42,873 nucleotides of DNA. Source: Paraburkholderia sp. Lineage in GTDB: Bacteria; Pseudomonadota; Gammaproteobacteria; Burkholderiales; Burkholderiaceae. This document shows positions 6,722 through 16,238 of the stretch, in pieces. Every line of letters begins with the position of its first letter. Position 1 is the stretch's first letter. The notes under the pieces were generated by a model. It had not been told where the DNA came from. It saw only the letters and a list, made by a program, of their open reading frames with translations, and made no database searches. The translations under genes and the position numbers were made by a program. The stretch covers positions 1 to 42,873 of the forward strand of contig JAITTX010000086.1 of NCBI GenBank assembly GCA_031286755.1, in the 5' to 3' direction.

Positions 6722-8077
6722 ATGCCGGATAACATCCAGTTTGCCGATGACGCGCCCCTGTTCGCGCACAGCCAACAGTTCCAGGACATCAAGAACGCAG
6801 CACACGAGCACCTGCTCACCCGCATCGAGGAGCTTGGCGCCGAGTTCGGCCGCTGGTCGCGCCAGGCAATCAACCAGTTCGTCGATCTGGAAATAGACAG
6901 CTTCGTGCGGCTGCGCCACATCCCGCTCAACGAGAGCGAGGTGCGCGCGATTGCCGGGGCGCTCACCAAGGAGCTCGCGGGCTTCGGGCCGATCGAGGAC
7001 CTGCTCGCCGACCCGGCCGTCGAGGACATCCTCATCAACGGCTATAGCGACGTGTATGTGTCGCGGCACGGGATTCTCTCGAAGATTCCCGTGCGCTTCT
7101 CCGACAACGCGCACCTGCTGCGCATCGTGCGGCGCATTCTCGCGCCCATCGGCCGGCGTCTGGACGAATCGAATCCGATGGTCGATGCGCGCCTGCCCGA
7201 CGGCGGGCGCATCAATGTCGTGATCGAGCCGCTCTCGCTCGCGGGGCCCATCGTTTCCATCCGCAAATTCCGCAAGGATCCGCTGCGTCCCGATGATCTG
7301 CTCGGCAACGGCACCTTCGGCGTGGAGATCGGCGCGCTCTTCGAAGCGGCGGTGCAGGCGCGCTGCAATATTCTCGTCTCGGGCGGCACGAGCTCGGGCA
7401 AGACCTCGCTCCTGAACGCGCTGGCGTTCCATATTCCCGAGATCGAGCGTGTGGTGACGATCGAGGACACTGCCGAACTCTCGCTCAATCACCCGCACGT
7501 GGTGCGGCTCGAAAGCCGCCCGGGCGGTTTCGACGGCACCGGCGTGGTGACCATTCGCGACTTGCTGCGCAACACGCTGCGCATGCGCCCGGACCGCATC
7601 ATCGTGGGCGAAGTGCGCGGCGGCGAGGTGCTCGAAATGCTGCAGGCGATGAACACCGGCCACGACGGGTCGATGGCGACCGTGCACGCCTCGTCGCCGC
7701 GCGAGTGTCTGTACCGGCTCGAAATGCTCGCGGGCTTTGCGGGTTTTCAGGGCACCGAAAGCAGCCTGCGCCGGCAGATCGCCAACGCCGTCGACTTCAT
7801 CGTGCAGATCGGCCGCCTTTCCAGCGGGCGGCGCCGGATTCTTTCGGTGACCGAAGTAACCGGGCTCGCCGACAACATCATCGCCACGCAGGAGCTGTAC
7901 CGCTACGAGCCGGTCATGAACGCCGAAGGCGAAGAGATCGACCGCTGGGAGTCGCTCGGCATCCACCCGCATTCGCCGAAGCTCGCGCGCTTTCGCCAGG
8001 CGCTTTCGGCCTCGTCGGGTTTCGGCTTTGGGGGCGGGCGCGAGGGAGGCTTCAACGACGGGGGCTTCAATGTCTAG
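6722..8077 (+). CDS. cpaF: Flp pilus secretion ATPase CpaF (TadA)
   Basis: A 451-residue hexameric ATPase that powers Flp assembly at the inner membrane. The Walker A motif is GGTSSGKTS, residues 221-229. Other type II/IV secretion ATPase motifs are present: the Asp box [30 protein letters not shown] around Walker B, and the His box [11 protein letters not shown]. The N-terminal part ([20 protein letters not shown]) is typical of the TadA/CpaF branch. The last 20 residues or so are a Gly/Phe-rich tail ([16 protein letters not shown]) that is not part of the conserved fold. Its end overlaps the tadB start by 8 bases. Confidence 0.96.
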   Translation: MPDNIQFADDAPLFAHSQQFQDIKNAAHEHLLTRIEELGAEFGRWSRQAINQFVDLEIDSFVRLRHIPLNESEVRAIAGALTKELAGFGPIEDLLADPAVEDILINGYSDVYVSRHGILSKIPVRFSDNAHLLRIVRRILAPIGRRLDESNPMVDARLPDGGRINVVIEPLSLAGPIVSIRKFRKDPLRPDDLLGNGTFGVEIGALFEAAVQARCNILVSGGTSSGKTSLLNALAFHIPEIERVVTIEDTAELSLNHPHVVRLESRPGGFDGTGVVTIRDLLRNTLRMRPDRIIVGEVRGGEVLEMLQAMNTGHDGSMATVHASSPRECLYRLEMLAGFAGFQGTESSLRRQIANAVDFIVQIGRLSSGRRRILSVTEVTGLADNIIATQELYRYEPVMNAEGEEIDRWESLGIHPHSPKLARFRQALSASSGFGFGGGREGGFNDGGFNV

Positions 8078-9122
8078 CGCGATCGCGCTCATCGCGGCGC
8101 TTGCGCTGCTGTTCGCCGCCGCCGGGCTGATGCTCTGGCAGCGGGCGCAGCAGCGCGCCGCGCGTGAGCACGTGACACGTTTCGTCGACAGCCGGGTGAG
8201 CGCCGCGGCCCAGGCGGCGGGCATGCAGGGCATGCCGGGGGCGTCCGGGCCCGGCCAGGCCCGGATGGGCACAGCGAAGTCCGATGAAGCGCGCGCGGCC
8301 TATGCGGGCGGGAATGCCGCCCCGCGCGGCGGCGCGCTACCCCTGGCGGCAGGCCAACCGCAGGGCTGGCGCGCGCGCGCGACGCTCGTGCTTCAGGGCG
8401 TGCTGAGCCGCGCCGGCATCGCCGACGCGCGCAAGCCCTTGGGCTTCATCGGCTTCGTTGCGCTGGCCCTGGCGTTGTGGGCGTTCGCGCTCGGCGGTGT
8501 GCCGGCCGCGCTCGCCGTGCTGGTTCTGGTGGTCGCGCTGGCGGCCTTCGCGCTCTCGATGCGCATGCAGCGGCGGCGCGCGCGGCTCGTCGCGCAACTG
8601 CCTTCGTTTCTCGACGGCATCGTGCGGCTGATCGTGCTCGGCAACAGCGTGCCCGCCGCGTTTCAGGCCGCGCTACTCACCACCGAGGCGCCGCTGCGCG
8701 AGTGTCTCGACCACGTCTCGCGCATGCTGCGCGCGGGCGTCGAAATCGATCGCGCTCTTAATCACGTCGCGCAGCTCTATCGTGCGCGCGAGCTGGAACT
8801 CGTGGGCGCGGTGCTGCGCCTTTCGGTGCGTTATGGCGGTCGCGCCGACGTGATGCTCGAGCGCATGGCGACGTTCATGCGCGATCTCGAACAGGCGCAG
8901 CGCGAGCTGGTCGCGATGTCGGCGGAAACGCGCCTCTCCGCATGGGTGCTCGCGCTGCTGCCGCTCGGCATTGCCGGCTTTCTCATCGTGACCAACCCGC
9001 AGTATTTCGCGTCGATGTGGAACGACCACTCGGGGCGCCTGCTCGTGTACGGCGCCATGGGTTTGCAGATCGCGGGCGCGTATCTGCTGTACCGCCTCAC
9101 GCGGCTCAAGGGGGCGCTGTGA
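8070..9122 (+). CDS. tadB: Flp pilus inner-membrane platform protein TadB
   Basis: A 350-residue inner-membrane protein starting at the ATG that overlaps the end of cpaF. There is an N-terminal membrane helix (about 3-23), a variable Ala/Gly-rich cytoplasmic stretch, paired helices near 118-160, and then a type II secretion F domain at about 185-315 (LPSFLDGIVRLIVLGNSVPAAF, split by the usual charged turns; ERMATFMRDLEQAQRELVAMSAETRLSAW). Two helices close the protein. With TadC it forms the platform that links the ATPase to the growing pilus. Its stop overlaps the GTG start of tadC. Confidence 0.93.
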   Translation: MSSAIALIAALALLFAAAGLMLWQRAQQRAAREHVTRFVDSRVSAAAQAAGMQGMPGASGPGQARMGTAKSDEARAAYAGGNAAPRGGALPLAAGQPQGWRARATLVLQGVLSRAGIADARKPLGFIGFVALALALWAFALGGVPAALAVLVLVVALAAFALSMRMQRRRARLVAQLPSFLDGIVRLIVLGNSVPAAFQAALLTTEAPLRECLDHVSRMLRAGVEIDRALNHVAQLYRARELELVGAVLRLSVRYGGRADVMLERMATFMRDLEQAQRELVAMSAETRLSAWVLALLPLGIAGFLIVTNPQYFASMWNDHSGRLLVYGAMGLQIAGAYLLYRLTRLKGAL

Positions 9123-10132
9123 GCGCGCATAGCCTTGGCGCGCTGGCGCTGCTGCTCGGCGCGCTCGGCCTCGCATTGCTCGCGGCGCTCGCGTGTGCAC
9201 GGCTCGCGGCTGCTCGCAAGAGCGCGCGCACGCTCGACCAGGCCATGGCGAATCGTGGAGCGTACGCGCGCTCGCAAGGCGCGATCGCCAGCGGCACGGC
9301 AGCACAGGGCAAGGGTGGAGCCTCGGCCGCCGCTGCGTCCACGGACGCAACGCATCGATCCGGACTCCCAGGCATGCTCGACGCGCTCGGCACGATGGGC
9401 GCGGGCTGGCTCGAGACCTCGGCGGGCAAGCTCATCGTCGCCGACGAAGACCGCCGCCTGCTCGATCAATGCGGCTATGCCGACGCGCGGGCGCGGGGCC
9501 TCTATTGCATCATCCGCCTCGTATGCGCGTTCGCCATGGCGACGCTGGCCGCGTGGTACGGCATCGATCACGGCGCGCGGCCCGTGGCGTGGGCGGGCGG
9601 CGGCCTGCTGCCTGGTTTTTTCCTGCCGAAGCTCGTGGTGCGCCGCCGCGCCCATGCGCGGCTCGACTCGGTGGCCGATGAGTTGCCGATGCTGGTCGAC
9701 CTGCTGCGCCTGCTGCAGGGCGTCGGGCTTTCACTTGACCAGAGCCTGCAGGTGATGGTCAACGAATTCCGTCTCGTGCTGCCCGTGCTCGCGGGCGAAA
9801 TGGCGATCGCGCAACGGCAGTTCGTGGCGGGCCGCACGCGCGAGCAATCGTTGCAGCGCATGGCGTCGATCTACGAAAACGAGGACCTGCGCGCGGTGAT
9901 CCGGCTGCTCGTGCAGGTGGACAAGCATGGCGGCGCGGTGCAGGAGCCGCTCAAGCAATTCGGCGACCGGCTGCGCGAAGTGCGCCGCGCGACGCTGCGC
10001 GAGCGTATCGGCAAGCTCACCGTGAGGATGACCGGCGTGATGGTGGTGACCTTGCTGCCTGCGCTGCTCATCGTCACGGCGGGGCCCGGCGTGATCGCCG
10101 TGCTGCATTCGCTGGCATCGATTCGTCATTGA
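9119..10132 (+). CDS. tadC: Flp pilus inner-membrane platform protein TadC
   Basis: A 337-residue partner of TadB. The GTG at 9119 overlaps the tadB stop (GTGA) and gives an N-terminal membrane helix (SAHSLGALALLLGALGLAL); upstream ATGs lie deep inside tadB. An Ala/Ser-rich linker comes before a second hydrophobic region near 125-165. The T2SSF domain is at about 175-305 (DELPMLVDLLRLLQGVG, then GKLTVRMTGVMVVTLLPALL). The order cpaF-tadB-tadC is the standard tad core. Confidence 0.92.
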   Translation: MSAHSLGALALLLGALGLALLAALACARLAAARKSARTLDQAMANRGAYARSQGAIASGTAAQGKGGASAAAASTDATHRSGLPGMLDALGTMGAGWLETSAGKLIVADEDRRLLDQCGYADARARGLYCIIRLVCAFAMATLAAWYGIDHGARPVAWAGGGLLPGFFLPKLVVRRRAHARLDSVADELPMLVDLLRLLQGVGLSLDQSLQVMVNEFRLVLPVLAGEMAIAQRQFVAGRTREQSLQRMASIYENEDLRAVIRLLVQVDKHGGAVQEPLKQFGDRLREVRRATLRERIGKLTVRMTGVMVVTLLPALLIVTAGPGVIAVLHSLASIRH

Positions 10133-10151
10133 GACGAAGGGTGAACGAGTC

Positions 10152-11069
10152 ATGAACACGGCTGGAACCATCATGAAGACTTTCGTTGTCGATATGGCCG
10201 CGCTGCTCGGGCCGACCGCGCGCCGCGCATGGACGGCCATGGCCTGCGCGGGGCTCGCGGCGCTGGCCGCGTGCGGGACGCCGCAGGGCTACGGCGTGGG
10301 GCCGCAGGCGCAGGCCGAAATGCAGATGCGCGCGAACACCCGCGACGCCGCGCCGGACACGCCCGGCATGTACCTCGGGCTGATCTCGCGCATGCAGACC
10401 GAGGGGCTTTATTACGCCTCGCTCGCGCACATCGACGCCTTCGAGCGCCAGTACGGTGCCACGCCCGATTCGATCCTGCTGCGCGCCGACGCGCTGCGCG
10501 TGACGGGGCAGGCGAGCGCGAGCGCAGCGGCCTACGGGCAATTGCTCGACACGCCGCTCGCGGCGCGCGGCCATCGCGGGCTCGGTCTGCTCGCGGGCGC
10601 GGCGGGCGACTTCCACAAGGCCGCGCAAGAGCTGGAGGCGGCCTCGCGGCTCGACCCGACCAACGCGGCCACGCTCTCCGATCTCGGTTACGCGCTGCTG
10701 CGTGACGGCGATGTTGCGGGGGCGCGCGTGCCGCTGCTCGAGGCGCTGGAACTGGATTCGCACAACGCGAAGATCGCCGCGAACGTGGCGCTGCTGTTCG
10801 AGGCCAGCGGCAACGACGCGGATGCGCAAGCGCTCATGACCCATCAGGGCTTGCCTGCGCAGACCCGTGCGGCGATTGCGCGCGATGCGCAGAAGGTGCG
10901 CGAAGTGCAGCGGGCGCGCCAGGTCGCGCAGCGGCGCGAATCGAAGGAGCAGGGCGCGCAGCGCGGTGCCGTGCCGGCGTCGCGCGTGCTCGCGAGCGCC
11001 CAGGGCGGCTGGCCCGGTGGCGATGCGCAGCCGCGCGAGGCGAATCGCTTCGCGCCGCCGCAGCAATAA
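10152..11069 (+). CDS. tadD: TPR lipoprotein TadD
   Basis: A 305-residue protein with a lipobox L38-A-A-C41 after a hydrophobic stretch, so it is a predicted lipoprotein. Tetratricopeptide-like repeats run from about 75 to 240 (LLRADALRVTGQASASAAAY; AARGHRGLGLLAGAAGDFHK; AATLSDLGYALLRDGDVAGA). The C-terminus is rich in Gln, Arg and Ala. TadD-type proteins are thought to help the secretin reach the outer membrane. An in-frame ATG at 10173 (MKTF) would give a more usual signal length, and I cannot decide between the two starts. Confidence 0.88.
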   Translation: MNTAGTIMKTFVVDMAALLGPTARRAWTAMACAGLAALAACGTPQGYGVGPQAQAEMQMRANTRDAAPDTPGMYLGLISRMQTEGLYYASLAHIDAFERQYGATPDSILLRADALRVTGQASASAAAYGQLLDTPLAARGHRGLGLLAGAAGDFHKAAQELEAASRLDPTNAATLSDLGYALLRDGDVAGARVPLLEALELDSHNAKIAANVALLFEASGNDADAQALMTHQGLPAQTRAAIARDAQKVREVQRARQVAQRRESKEQGAQRGAVPASRVLASAQGGWPGGDAQPREANRFAPPQQ

Positions 11070-11112
11070 CGACACGCCCGGCGCGCCACACCCGCGCAAC
11101 ACGAGGAAGACG

Positions 11113-11532
11113 ATGAAAACCAATCAGTTCATGGATGCGGGATTTGCCGCGTGCTTCGCCGCTGCGGCGGCTTTCCGGGGGCGTTGCCGGCGTGCAGCGG
11201 GGATCGCGAGCGCGGCTTTTGTCATGGCGCTCGCGGCGCCGGCCCTGCATGCCCAGGACGTGGATGCCCAGGCCGTTCAGGCATCAGGCGAGCCGCTCCC
11301 GAACAGCGAAGTCGGCCATTCGACCCGGGCCTGGCTCGAGCTTCAGCGCAGCAACGCCGAGGCGGCCCCCGCGCTGCCGATGCTCGGCGCCGAGGCGGGC
11401 TACGCCTACCGGCGCTACCTGAACTCGTTCGACACGGAAATCCCGGCAAGCTTCGGCTCGACGGTCCAGACCGGCAATGGACAGGGTGGCGGCTCCGGCA
11501 GCGCCACCCTGGGCGGGGGAGGCGCGTACTGA
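11113..11532 (+). CDS. DUF3613-type secreted protein of the tad locus
   Basis: A 139-residue protein with a good ribosome-binding site (GAGGAAG). It has an extended N-terminus, a signal-type hydrophobic stretch and a likely cut after ALHA near residue 47. The conserved part reads GHSTRAWLELQRSNAEAAP, then PMLGAEAGYAYRRYLNSF, then IPASFGSTV, which I recognise as the DUF3613 pattern found in tad loci of this group. The last 20 residues are Gly/Ser-rich. Its role is unknown; its place between tadD and tadG and its export signal suggest a small periplasmic pilus helper. Confidence 0.75.
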   Translation: MKTNQFMDAGFAACFAAAAAFRGRCRRAAGIASAAFVMALAAPALHAQDVDAQAVQASGEPLPNSEVGHSTRAWLELQRSNAEAAPALPMLGAEAGYAYRRYLNSFDTEIPASFGSTVQTGNGQGGGSGSATLGGGGAY

Positions 11533-11533
11533 G

Positions 11534-13414
11534 ATGGTGGCGCGCTCACGCCAGCCGATCCGCGCCCGTGCGCGCGCGAGCGCCGGTGCGCTTGCGCGGC
11601 GCCAGCGCGGCTCGCTCGCGCTGATCGCGGTCATCGGTCTCGTGGTCGCGGTGGCGGCGCTGGGCGTGCTCGACGTGGCGAATCTCTATCTCGCGAAGCG
11701 CTCGCTGCAAAACGTCGCCGATCTCGCGGCGCTGGCCGCCGCGCAGCAGATGGACGACCATTGCGCCCAGCCGCTCGTGACGGCGAGCGCCAACGCGGCG
11801 AGCAACGGCTTCGTGGTGAACGGCACGACGCGCACGCTCGCTGTCGCCTGCGGGCGCTGGGACTCGGACGGCAACGGCGGGATGACGTTCGTGAGCAACG
11901 GCACGCCGCCGCTCAATGGCGTGCAGGTGAGCGTCACGAATAGCGTGCCGTATTTCTTCGCCGGGCCGGTGCACCAGATCACGGCGAACGCCACGGCCAA
12001 GGCCGCGGTGATCGGCTCGTTCCAGATCGGCACCTCGCTGGCCCAGGTGAATCTGCTCAACGGCATGCTGGGTGCGCTGCTCGGCGGCACCCAGGTCAAG
12101 CTCGACGCCGCCTCATGGACCGGCCTCGCGAACGCCAACGTGAAGGTGGCCGATCTCGCCGCCGTGGCCACGACGGCCGGAACCTACGATGGGTTGCTCG
12201 CTACCCAGGCCTCGGTTGGCGATCTCGCCAATATCCTGCTCAAGGCGGTCGGCCGGGACGGGGCGCTCACGGCCGACGTCTCGGCCGCGCAAAACGCCTT
12301 GAGCGCGGTGGCCGCGTTCGTTCCGCAAGGGGCGCTCAACCCCATCCAGCTTGCGGCGCTGTCCGGCTCGCCCGCCTTGCTGCAACTCGGCGTAGCCAAC
12401 GCCGCATACGCGGCCGATGCCACGGTCAACCTCCTGCAAATGCTGATCGCCGGCGCGGAGATCGCCGCCGCGGGCAATGCGCCGGTCACGTTCAACCTGG
12501 ACATGACCGGCTTGAGCGGCGTTCTGCCCGCGAGCGTCGCGCTCACGCTGCAAGTGATTTCGCCGCCTTCGATTGCAGTAGGCGAGCCCGGCTATATCGA
12601 AGGGACGAGCACGTGGCGCACCCAGGCGCAAACCGCGCAGATCCTGCTCGGGGCGAACGTCGTGATTGCGACGCAGAGCAAGCAGTTTCTCTCTTCGCTG
12701 GTGTCCTATCTCGTCGACGTGACCGTGCAGATCCCGCTCTATGTCGTTGCGGCCCAGGGGCAGGCGTGGCTGCAATCCGCGCAGTGCGCGGCCAGCAAGG
12801 CGGCGAGCACGCAAACGATCGGCGTGCAGACCGGGCTCGCGAATATCTGCATCGGCACGCCGCTCGCGAACGGTGTCCATGCGAACGACGTTAGCGGCTT
12901 TAGCTGCGCCGGCACCAATGGCCGCTGGAACGTGGCGAGCGTGGCGATGCTCAAGACGCCCATCGCCACCGTGAGCGCGCCGTCGGTGGGCGTGCCCGTT
13001 GTCAATGCGTCCAACCCGCCTCAGGTGCTGGTGTTCGACGGCAACGGCAACCCGATCAACGGCAACGCCGTCAATGCGAATGCGATTGGCGCCGTGCTCG
13101 ACAACTCGCTTCAATCGACGGCGGCCACGCTCGGCCAACTGACCGAGAGCAACAATGGCCTGAGACTGACCTTGCTCTCCGGGGCGCTCGACGGGCTGCT
13201 CGGGAGCCTTGTCGGGGGCGTCGTCGGCGGGCTCATCGACGGCGTCGCCATGCCGGTCGTCACGGGCCTGCTCGGCACGACGCTGGGCCCCGTGCTTGCC
13301 GGTCTCGACGACATCATCCTCGGCCCGCTGCTCCAGCTTCTCGGCGTCCAGCTCGGCGTCGCGACCGTGACCGACTATCCGCTCACCTGCGGTGTCGCAA
13401 CACTCGTTCAATAA
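11534..13414 (+). CDS. tadG: TadG-like pilus-associated protein
   Basis: A 626-residue protein starting at the ATG one base after the preceding stop. A basic leader ends [15 protein letters not shown] (G26), a pseudopilin-like processing region with a helix at about 28-47; the Glu at +5 of true pilins is absent, as is usual in Tad[28 protein letters not shown] is typical of the family (quoted here only as the segment around residues 46-72). The long periplasmic part is rich in Ala, Leu, Gly and Asn, with a few Cys, and ends in a repetitive LLG/LGG region. TadG is thought to anchor or stabilise the fibre base. Confidence 0.88.
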   Translation: MVARSRQPIRARARASAGALARRQRGSLALIAVIGLVVAVAALGVLDVANLYLAKRSLQNVADLAALAAAQQMDDHCAQPLVTASANAASNGFVVNGTTRTLAVACGRWDSDGNGGMTFVSNGTPPLNGVQVSVTNSVPYFFAGPVHQITANATAKAAVIGSFQIGTSLAQVNLLNGMLGALLGGTQVKLDAASWTGLANANVKVADLAAVATTAGTYDGLLATQASVGDLANILLKAVGRDGALTADVSAAQNALSAVAAFVPQGALNPIQLAALSGSPALLQLGVANAAYAADATVNLLQMLIAGAEIAAAGNAPVTFNLDMTGLSGVLPASVALTLQVISPPSIAVGEPGYIEGTSTWRTQAQTAQILLGANVVIATQSKQFLSSLVSYLVDVTVQIPLYVVAAQGQAWLQSAQCAASKAASTQTIGVQTGLANICIGTPLANGVHANDVSGFSCAGTNGRWNVASVAMLKTPIATVSAPSVGVPVVNASNPPQVLVFDGNGNPINGNAVNANAIGAVLDNSLQSTAATLGQLTESNNGLRLTLLSGALDGLLGSLVGGVVGGLIDGVAMPVVTGLLGTTLGPVLAGLDDIILGPLLQLLGVQLGVATVTDYPLTCGVATLVQ

Positions 13415-13425
13415 GACCACCCACG

Positions 13426-14817
13426 ATGCGAACCACCACCCCCATCGAGGAACTCGACCTCTACGTCTGGGAAGGCAAAGCCGATATCGTCGAGCGCGTC
13501 GCGCGCTGCATGGCGAGCCTCGACGTCGACGTGATCCGCGCCGACGACACGGCCGTCTCGCCACAACGTATCGCCGCGCGCGCGTCGATCGCCATCGTGA
13601 GCGTGAGCGTGATCGACACGGGCGCGCTCGTGCTGCGCGACTGGCAGGCCACTCACGGCATGCCCGTGATCTGGGTCGGCGCCGCGCCGCGCGACAACGA
13701 CCCCGCCATGTATCCCGCCGAGTACTCGCATATCCTGCCGCTCGACTTCACCTGCGCGGAACTGCGCGGGCTCGTGTCCAAGCTCGTCGTGCAACTGCGC
13801 GCGCATTCGGCGCAGACGGCGGGCGCGGACATGCTCGTGGCCGAGTCCGAGAGCATGCGCGCGCTGATGAAGGAAGTGGACACCTTCGCCGATTGCGACA
13901 CGAGCGTGCTCGTGCACGGCGAGACCGGGACCGGCAAGGAGCGCATCGCCGAACTGCTGCACCGCAAGCATGGCCGCTACGGCGCCGGGCCGTTCGTGGC
14001 CGTGAACTGCGGCGCGATTCCCGACGGCCTGTTCGAGTCGCTCTTCTTTGGGCACGCGAAGGGCTCGTTCACGGGCGCGGCGCTCGCGCACAAGGGCTAC
14101 TTCGAGCAGGCCGATGGCGGCACGCTCTTTCTCGACGAAATCGGCGACCTGCCGCTCTACCAGCAAGTGAAGCTGCTGCGCGTGCTGGAGGACGGCACGG
14201 TCACGCGCATCGGCTCGGCCACGCCGCTGAAGGTGGACTTCCGCCTCGTCGCGGCCACCAACCGGCAACTGCCGCAACTCGTGAAAGAAGGCAATTTCCG
14301 CGCCGACCTCTACTACCGGCTCGCCGTGATCGAGCTGATCGTACCGTCGCTCGAGGAGCGCGGCGCGGTGGACAAGATCGCGCTCTTCAAGGCTTTCGTG
14401 GCGTCGGTGGTGGGCGGCGAGCGGCTCGCTTCGCTGCCGGAGCTGCCTTACTGGCTGGCCGACTCCGTGGCCGCGATGCGCTTTCCGGGCAACGTGCGCG
14501 AGTTGCGCAACCTGGCCGAACGGGTGGGCGTGACGGTGCGGCAAATGGGCAGTTGGGACGCCCCGCGCCTGCGCCGACTCCTGGCCGGATCGGCCTTGCT
14601 CCAGCCTGCGGTGGCGGTCGAAGCCGGAGCGCCCATCGTCGATCGCAGCAAGTGGGACATGGCCGAGCGCAGCCGCTTGCTGGCGGCGCTGGATGCCAAC
14701 GGCTGGCGCCGCAAGGACACGGCCCAATATCTGGGAATCAGCCGCAAAGTGTTGTGGGAAAAGATCCGCAAATACCAGATTTTCGACGAGGAGCCCGCGA
14801 CCGGCGAGAGTGAGTAA
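13426..14817 (+). CDS. Sigma-54 enhancer-binding transcription activator of the tad locus
   Basis: A 463-residue bacterial enhancer-binding protein. Residues 1-125 look like a degenerate receiver domain without a clear phosphorylation site. The AAA+ domain has Walker A GETGTGKE (165-172), the sigma-54 contact loop GSFTGA (213-218, Ser for the usual Ala of GAFTGA) and Walker B GGTLFLDE (231-238). A Fis-type helix-turn-helix closes the protein (about 428-451, [20 protein letters not shown]). It should hydrolyse ATP to open RpoN promoters. The perfect -24/-12 element at 750-765 and the GTTACG palindromes at 898-1154 make the lipoprotein and flp its likely targets (inference). The domain layout resembles FleQ and VpsR, so a ligand such as c-di-GMP is possible but not visible. 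Confidence 0.93.
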   Translation: MRTTTPIEELDLYVWEGKADIVERVARCMASLDVDVIRADDTAVSPQRIAARASIAIVSVSVIDTGALVLRDWQATHGMPVIWVGAAPRDNDPAMYPAEYSHILPLDFTCAELRGLVSKLVVQLRAHSAQTAGADMLVAESESMRALMKEVDTFADCDTSVLVHGETGTGKERIAELLHRKHGRYGAGPFVAVNCGAIPDGLFESLFFGHAKGSFTGAALAHKGYFEQADGGTLFLDEIGDLPLYQQVKLLRVLEDGTVTRIGSATPLKVDFRLVAATNRQLPQLVKEGNFRADLYYRLAVIELIVPSLEERGAVDKIALFKAFVASVVGGERLASLPELPYWLADSVAAMRFPGNVRELRNLAERVGVTVRQMGSWDAPRLRRLLAGSALLQPAVAVEAGAPIVDRSKWDMAERSRLLAALDANGWRRKDTAQYLGISRKVLWEKIRKYQIFDEEPATGESE

Positions 14818-14825
14818 TAATTGTG

Positions 14826-14841
14826 TGATTTTGTAAAATCA
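14826..14841. promoter_or_regulatory. AT-rich palindrome upstream of the DUF2968 gene
   Basis: TGATTTTGTAAAATCA has 7-bp perfect arms around GT, 30 bases before the next ATG and just after the activator's stop. It could be an operator for the DUF2968 gene or a weak hairpin ending the activator transcript. TTGTAA and TAAAAT elements overlap it, but I could not fix a spaced promoter. Confidence 0.3.
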
Positions 14842-14870
14842 GAAGAATAACTGCAAAAGACAGGGGCCTC

Positions 14871-15668
14871 ATGAACGGCAAGTGGAGAGCTCGACGAATC
14901 GCGCTGGCCGCGATGTTGCTGCTTGGAGGGCTGGAAGCGGGCTGCGCGCAACTGCTGCCCGATCAAGCAGCGGCGCGGGTCACGGCACAACCCGCGGCAC
15001 AACCCGCGGCGCAGGCAACGGCAAACGCGGCCTCGAACACGGCAGGGACCATGACGGTTCGAGACCCGTCGATCGCAGCGGCGCAGCCCAAGGCGGCGTC
15101 GCTGGCGCAGCCGTTGCCCGGCGCGCCGGTCGCGCTCAGGCCGGATGAGGCGCAGCAGAACGCGGCCGGCAATGTGGCCGAGCTTCAGCAGATGATCCGC
15201 GGCGCCGAGCTCAACGAGTTGCGCACGACCTACAACGGCACCTACGGCACGAGTCTCCTGTTTTACGGCAAGGAGATGATCTATTACGTGACGCTGTTCC
15301 AGAACAAGACGTTCTGGCGCGTGGTCAAGACCAGCGACGAGGCGCGCGCCGAGGCGATCTATCGCGGCTTCGTGCAGAAGACGCTCCAGTTGTCGGATAT
15401 CGAGATTCGCCGCACGCGCCTCGAAGCGCAGAAGGCGTTCACGGCCCGCATGATCGCGCAGACACAGGATCGCGCCAATCGCCTGCAGGCCGATCTCGAG
15501 GTCGCCCGCCAGCAGCAGGCGATCGTCACCGATCAGCAGAAGCAGGCGCGAACTCAGGCGAATGCGCTCCAGGCCGAGAAGACCGCTGCGCAGGATCAGT
15601 TGCGAGCGGTGCAGCGTCAGGTGCAGGAGCTGCAGCGCGAGATCGATGGCGGGTTGCCGGTCCACTGA
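14871..15668 (+). CDS. DUF2968-type envelope protein with C-terminal coiled coil
   Basis: A 265-residue protein. The first 25 residues form a signal ending GLEAGC; Glu at -3 makes the lipobox non-standard, so lipid anchoring at C25 is likely but not certain. Next is a low-complexity stretch with four AQPA units, encoded by a 12-base tandem repeat near 14989-15012. The conserved part starts near 100 (ELQQMIRGAELNELRTTYNG, then LLFYGKEMIYYVTLFQNKTF), which I recognise as the DUF2968 pattern. From about 180 to 260 a Gln/Ala/Arg-rich heptad pattern indicates a long coiled coil. Its role is unknown. It follows the activator by 53 bp and may be a separate transcript. Confidence 0.8.
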   Translation: MNGKWRARRIALAAMLLLGGLEAGCAQLLPDQAAARVTAQPAAQPAAQATANAASNTAGTMTVRDPSIAAAQPKAASLAQPLPGAPVALRPDEAQQNAAGNVAELQQMIRGAELNELRTTYNGTYGTSLLFYGKEMIYYVTLFQNKTFWRVVKTSDEARAEAIYRGFVQKTLQLSDIEIRRTRLEAQKAFTARMIAQTQDRANRLQADLEVARQQQAIVTDQQKQARTQANALQAEKTAAQDQLRAVQRQVQELQREIDGGLPVH

Positions 15669-15677
15669 GGCTTCTTG

Positions 15678-15711
15678 GCCGGGGCACGCGGTTCGACCGG
15701 TGCGCCCCGGC
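15678..15711 (+). terminator. GC-rich hairpin after the DUF2968 gene
   Basis: GCCGGGGC (15678-15685) pairs with GCCCCGGC (15704-15711), and an inner CGGT/ACCG stem lies between them. It starts ten bases after the stop. No T-run follows, so it is either a weak terminator or a 3'-end stabiliser. Confidence 0.4.
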
Positions 15712-15849
15712 GCGACAATCCGGTTCGCAGTGGCAAACCCGGGGTGGGAAAGGAAGGCGGGCGTTCATGACGTGCCGCCTTTGTTGTTTTTGGGCGGGCG
15801 CCGCGGCAAGCCAGGTCAGTCTGATTTCAACCCGATTCGATGCGCGTGC

Positions 15850-16029
15850 TCAGTGCTTGCCGTGGTGGCGATGCGTGTCGCGGCCTTTGCCTGCGTCATC
15901 GGCGGGCTTGGGTCTGGAGGGGGGCGGATCGACCGCGATGGGGTCGCTTGCCGGAAAAGTCTCGTCGAGCGCCTCGTCGAGCGCGTCTTCCTGGGAGGGC
16001 TGAGAAGGCTTCGGTTTGGATGAACTCAT
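15850..16029 (-). CDS. Small acidic hydrophilic protein (TFPASDP motif)
   Basis: A 59-residue protein. The ATG at 16029 follows a GGAGA site at good spacing; an upstream in-frame ATG at 16071 would add 14 residues without a better site. The sequence is Ser/Pro/Lys-rich at the start, and then has DALDEALDETFPASDPIAV, a motif found in many small proteobacterial proteins of unknown function, and ends in a His/Lys-rich tail. It has no membrane segment or signal. Its role is unknown; such proteins are often stress-linked, but nothing here shows that. Confidence 0.65.
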   Translation of the reverse strand: MSSSKPKPSQPSQEDALDEALDETFPASDPIAVDPPPSRPKPADDAGKGRDTHRHHGKH

Positions 16030-16204
16030 GGCGTTCTCCGGGCGTAGAGGGGCGCCTTCAGAATAACGCAAAGGGGAAAATCACGGGCACGTGGCGGTGC
16101 CCGGTGGTATCTGCCCGAACACCGCGCTTGCAATCCGGGAGCGCAACGGGAAACGGGCAGATGGGCGGCGCGCGCTTGCGCATCGCGAGATGGGCGATTG
16201 CGGG

Positions 16205-16227
16205 AAAAGCGTGCGCGGGTCGCACGC
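16205..16227 (-). terminator. Rho-independent terminator of hfq2
   Basis: On the minus strand GCGTGCG and CGCACGC form a 7-bp stem with a 5-base loop, followed by TTTT. It lies 12 bases past the hfq2 stop. Confidence 0.5.
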
Positions 16228-16238
16228 GCGCGCAAGGC

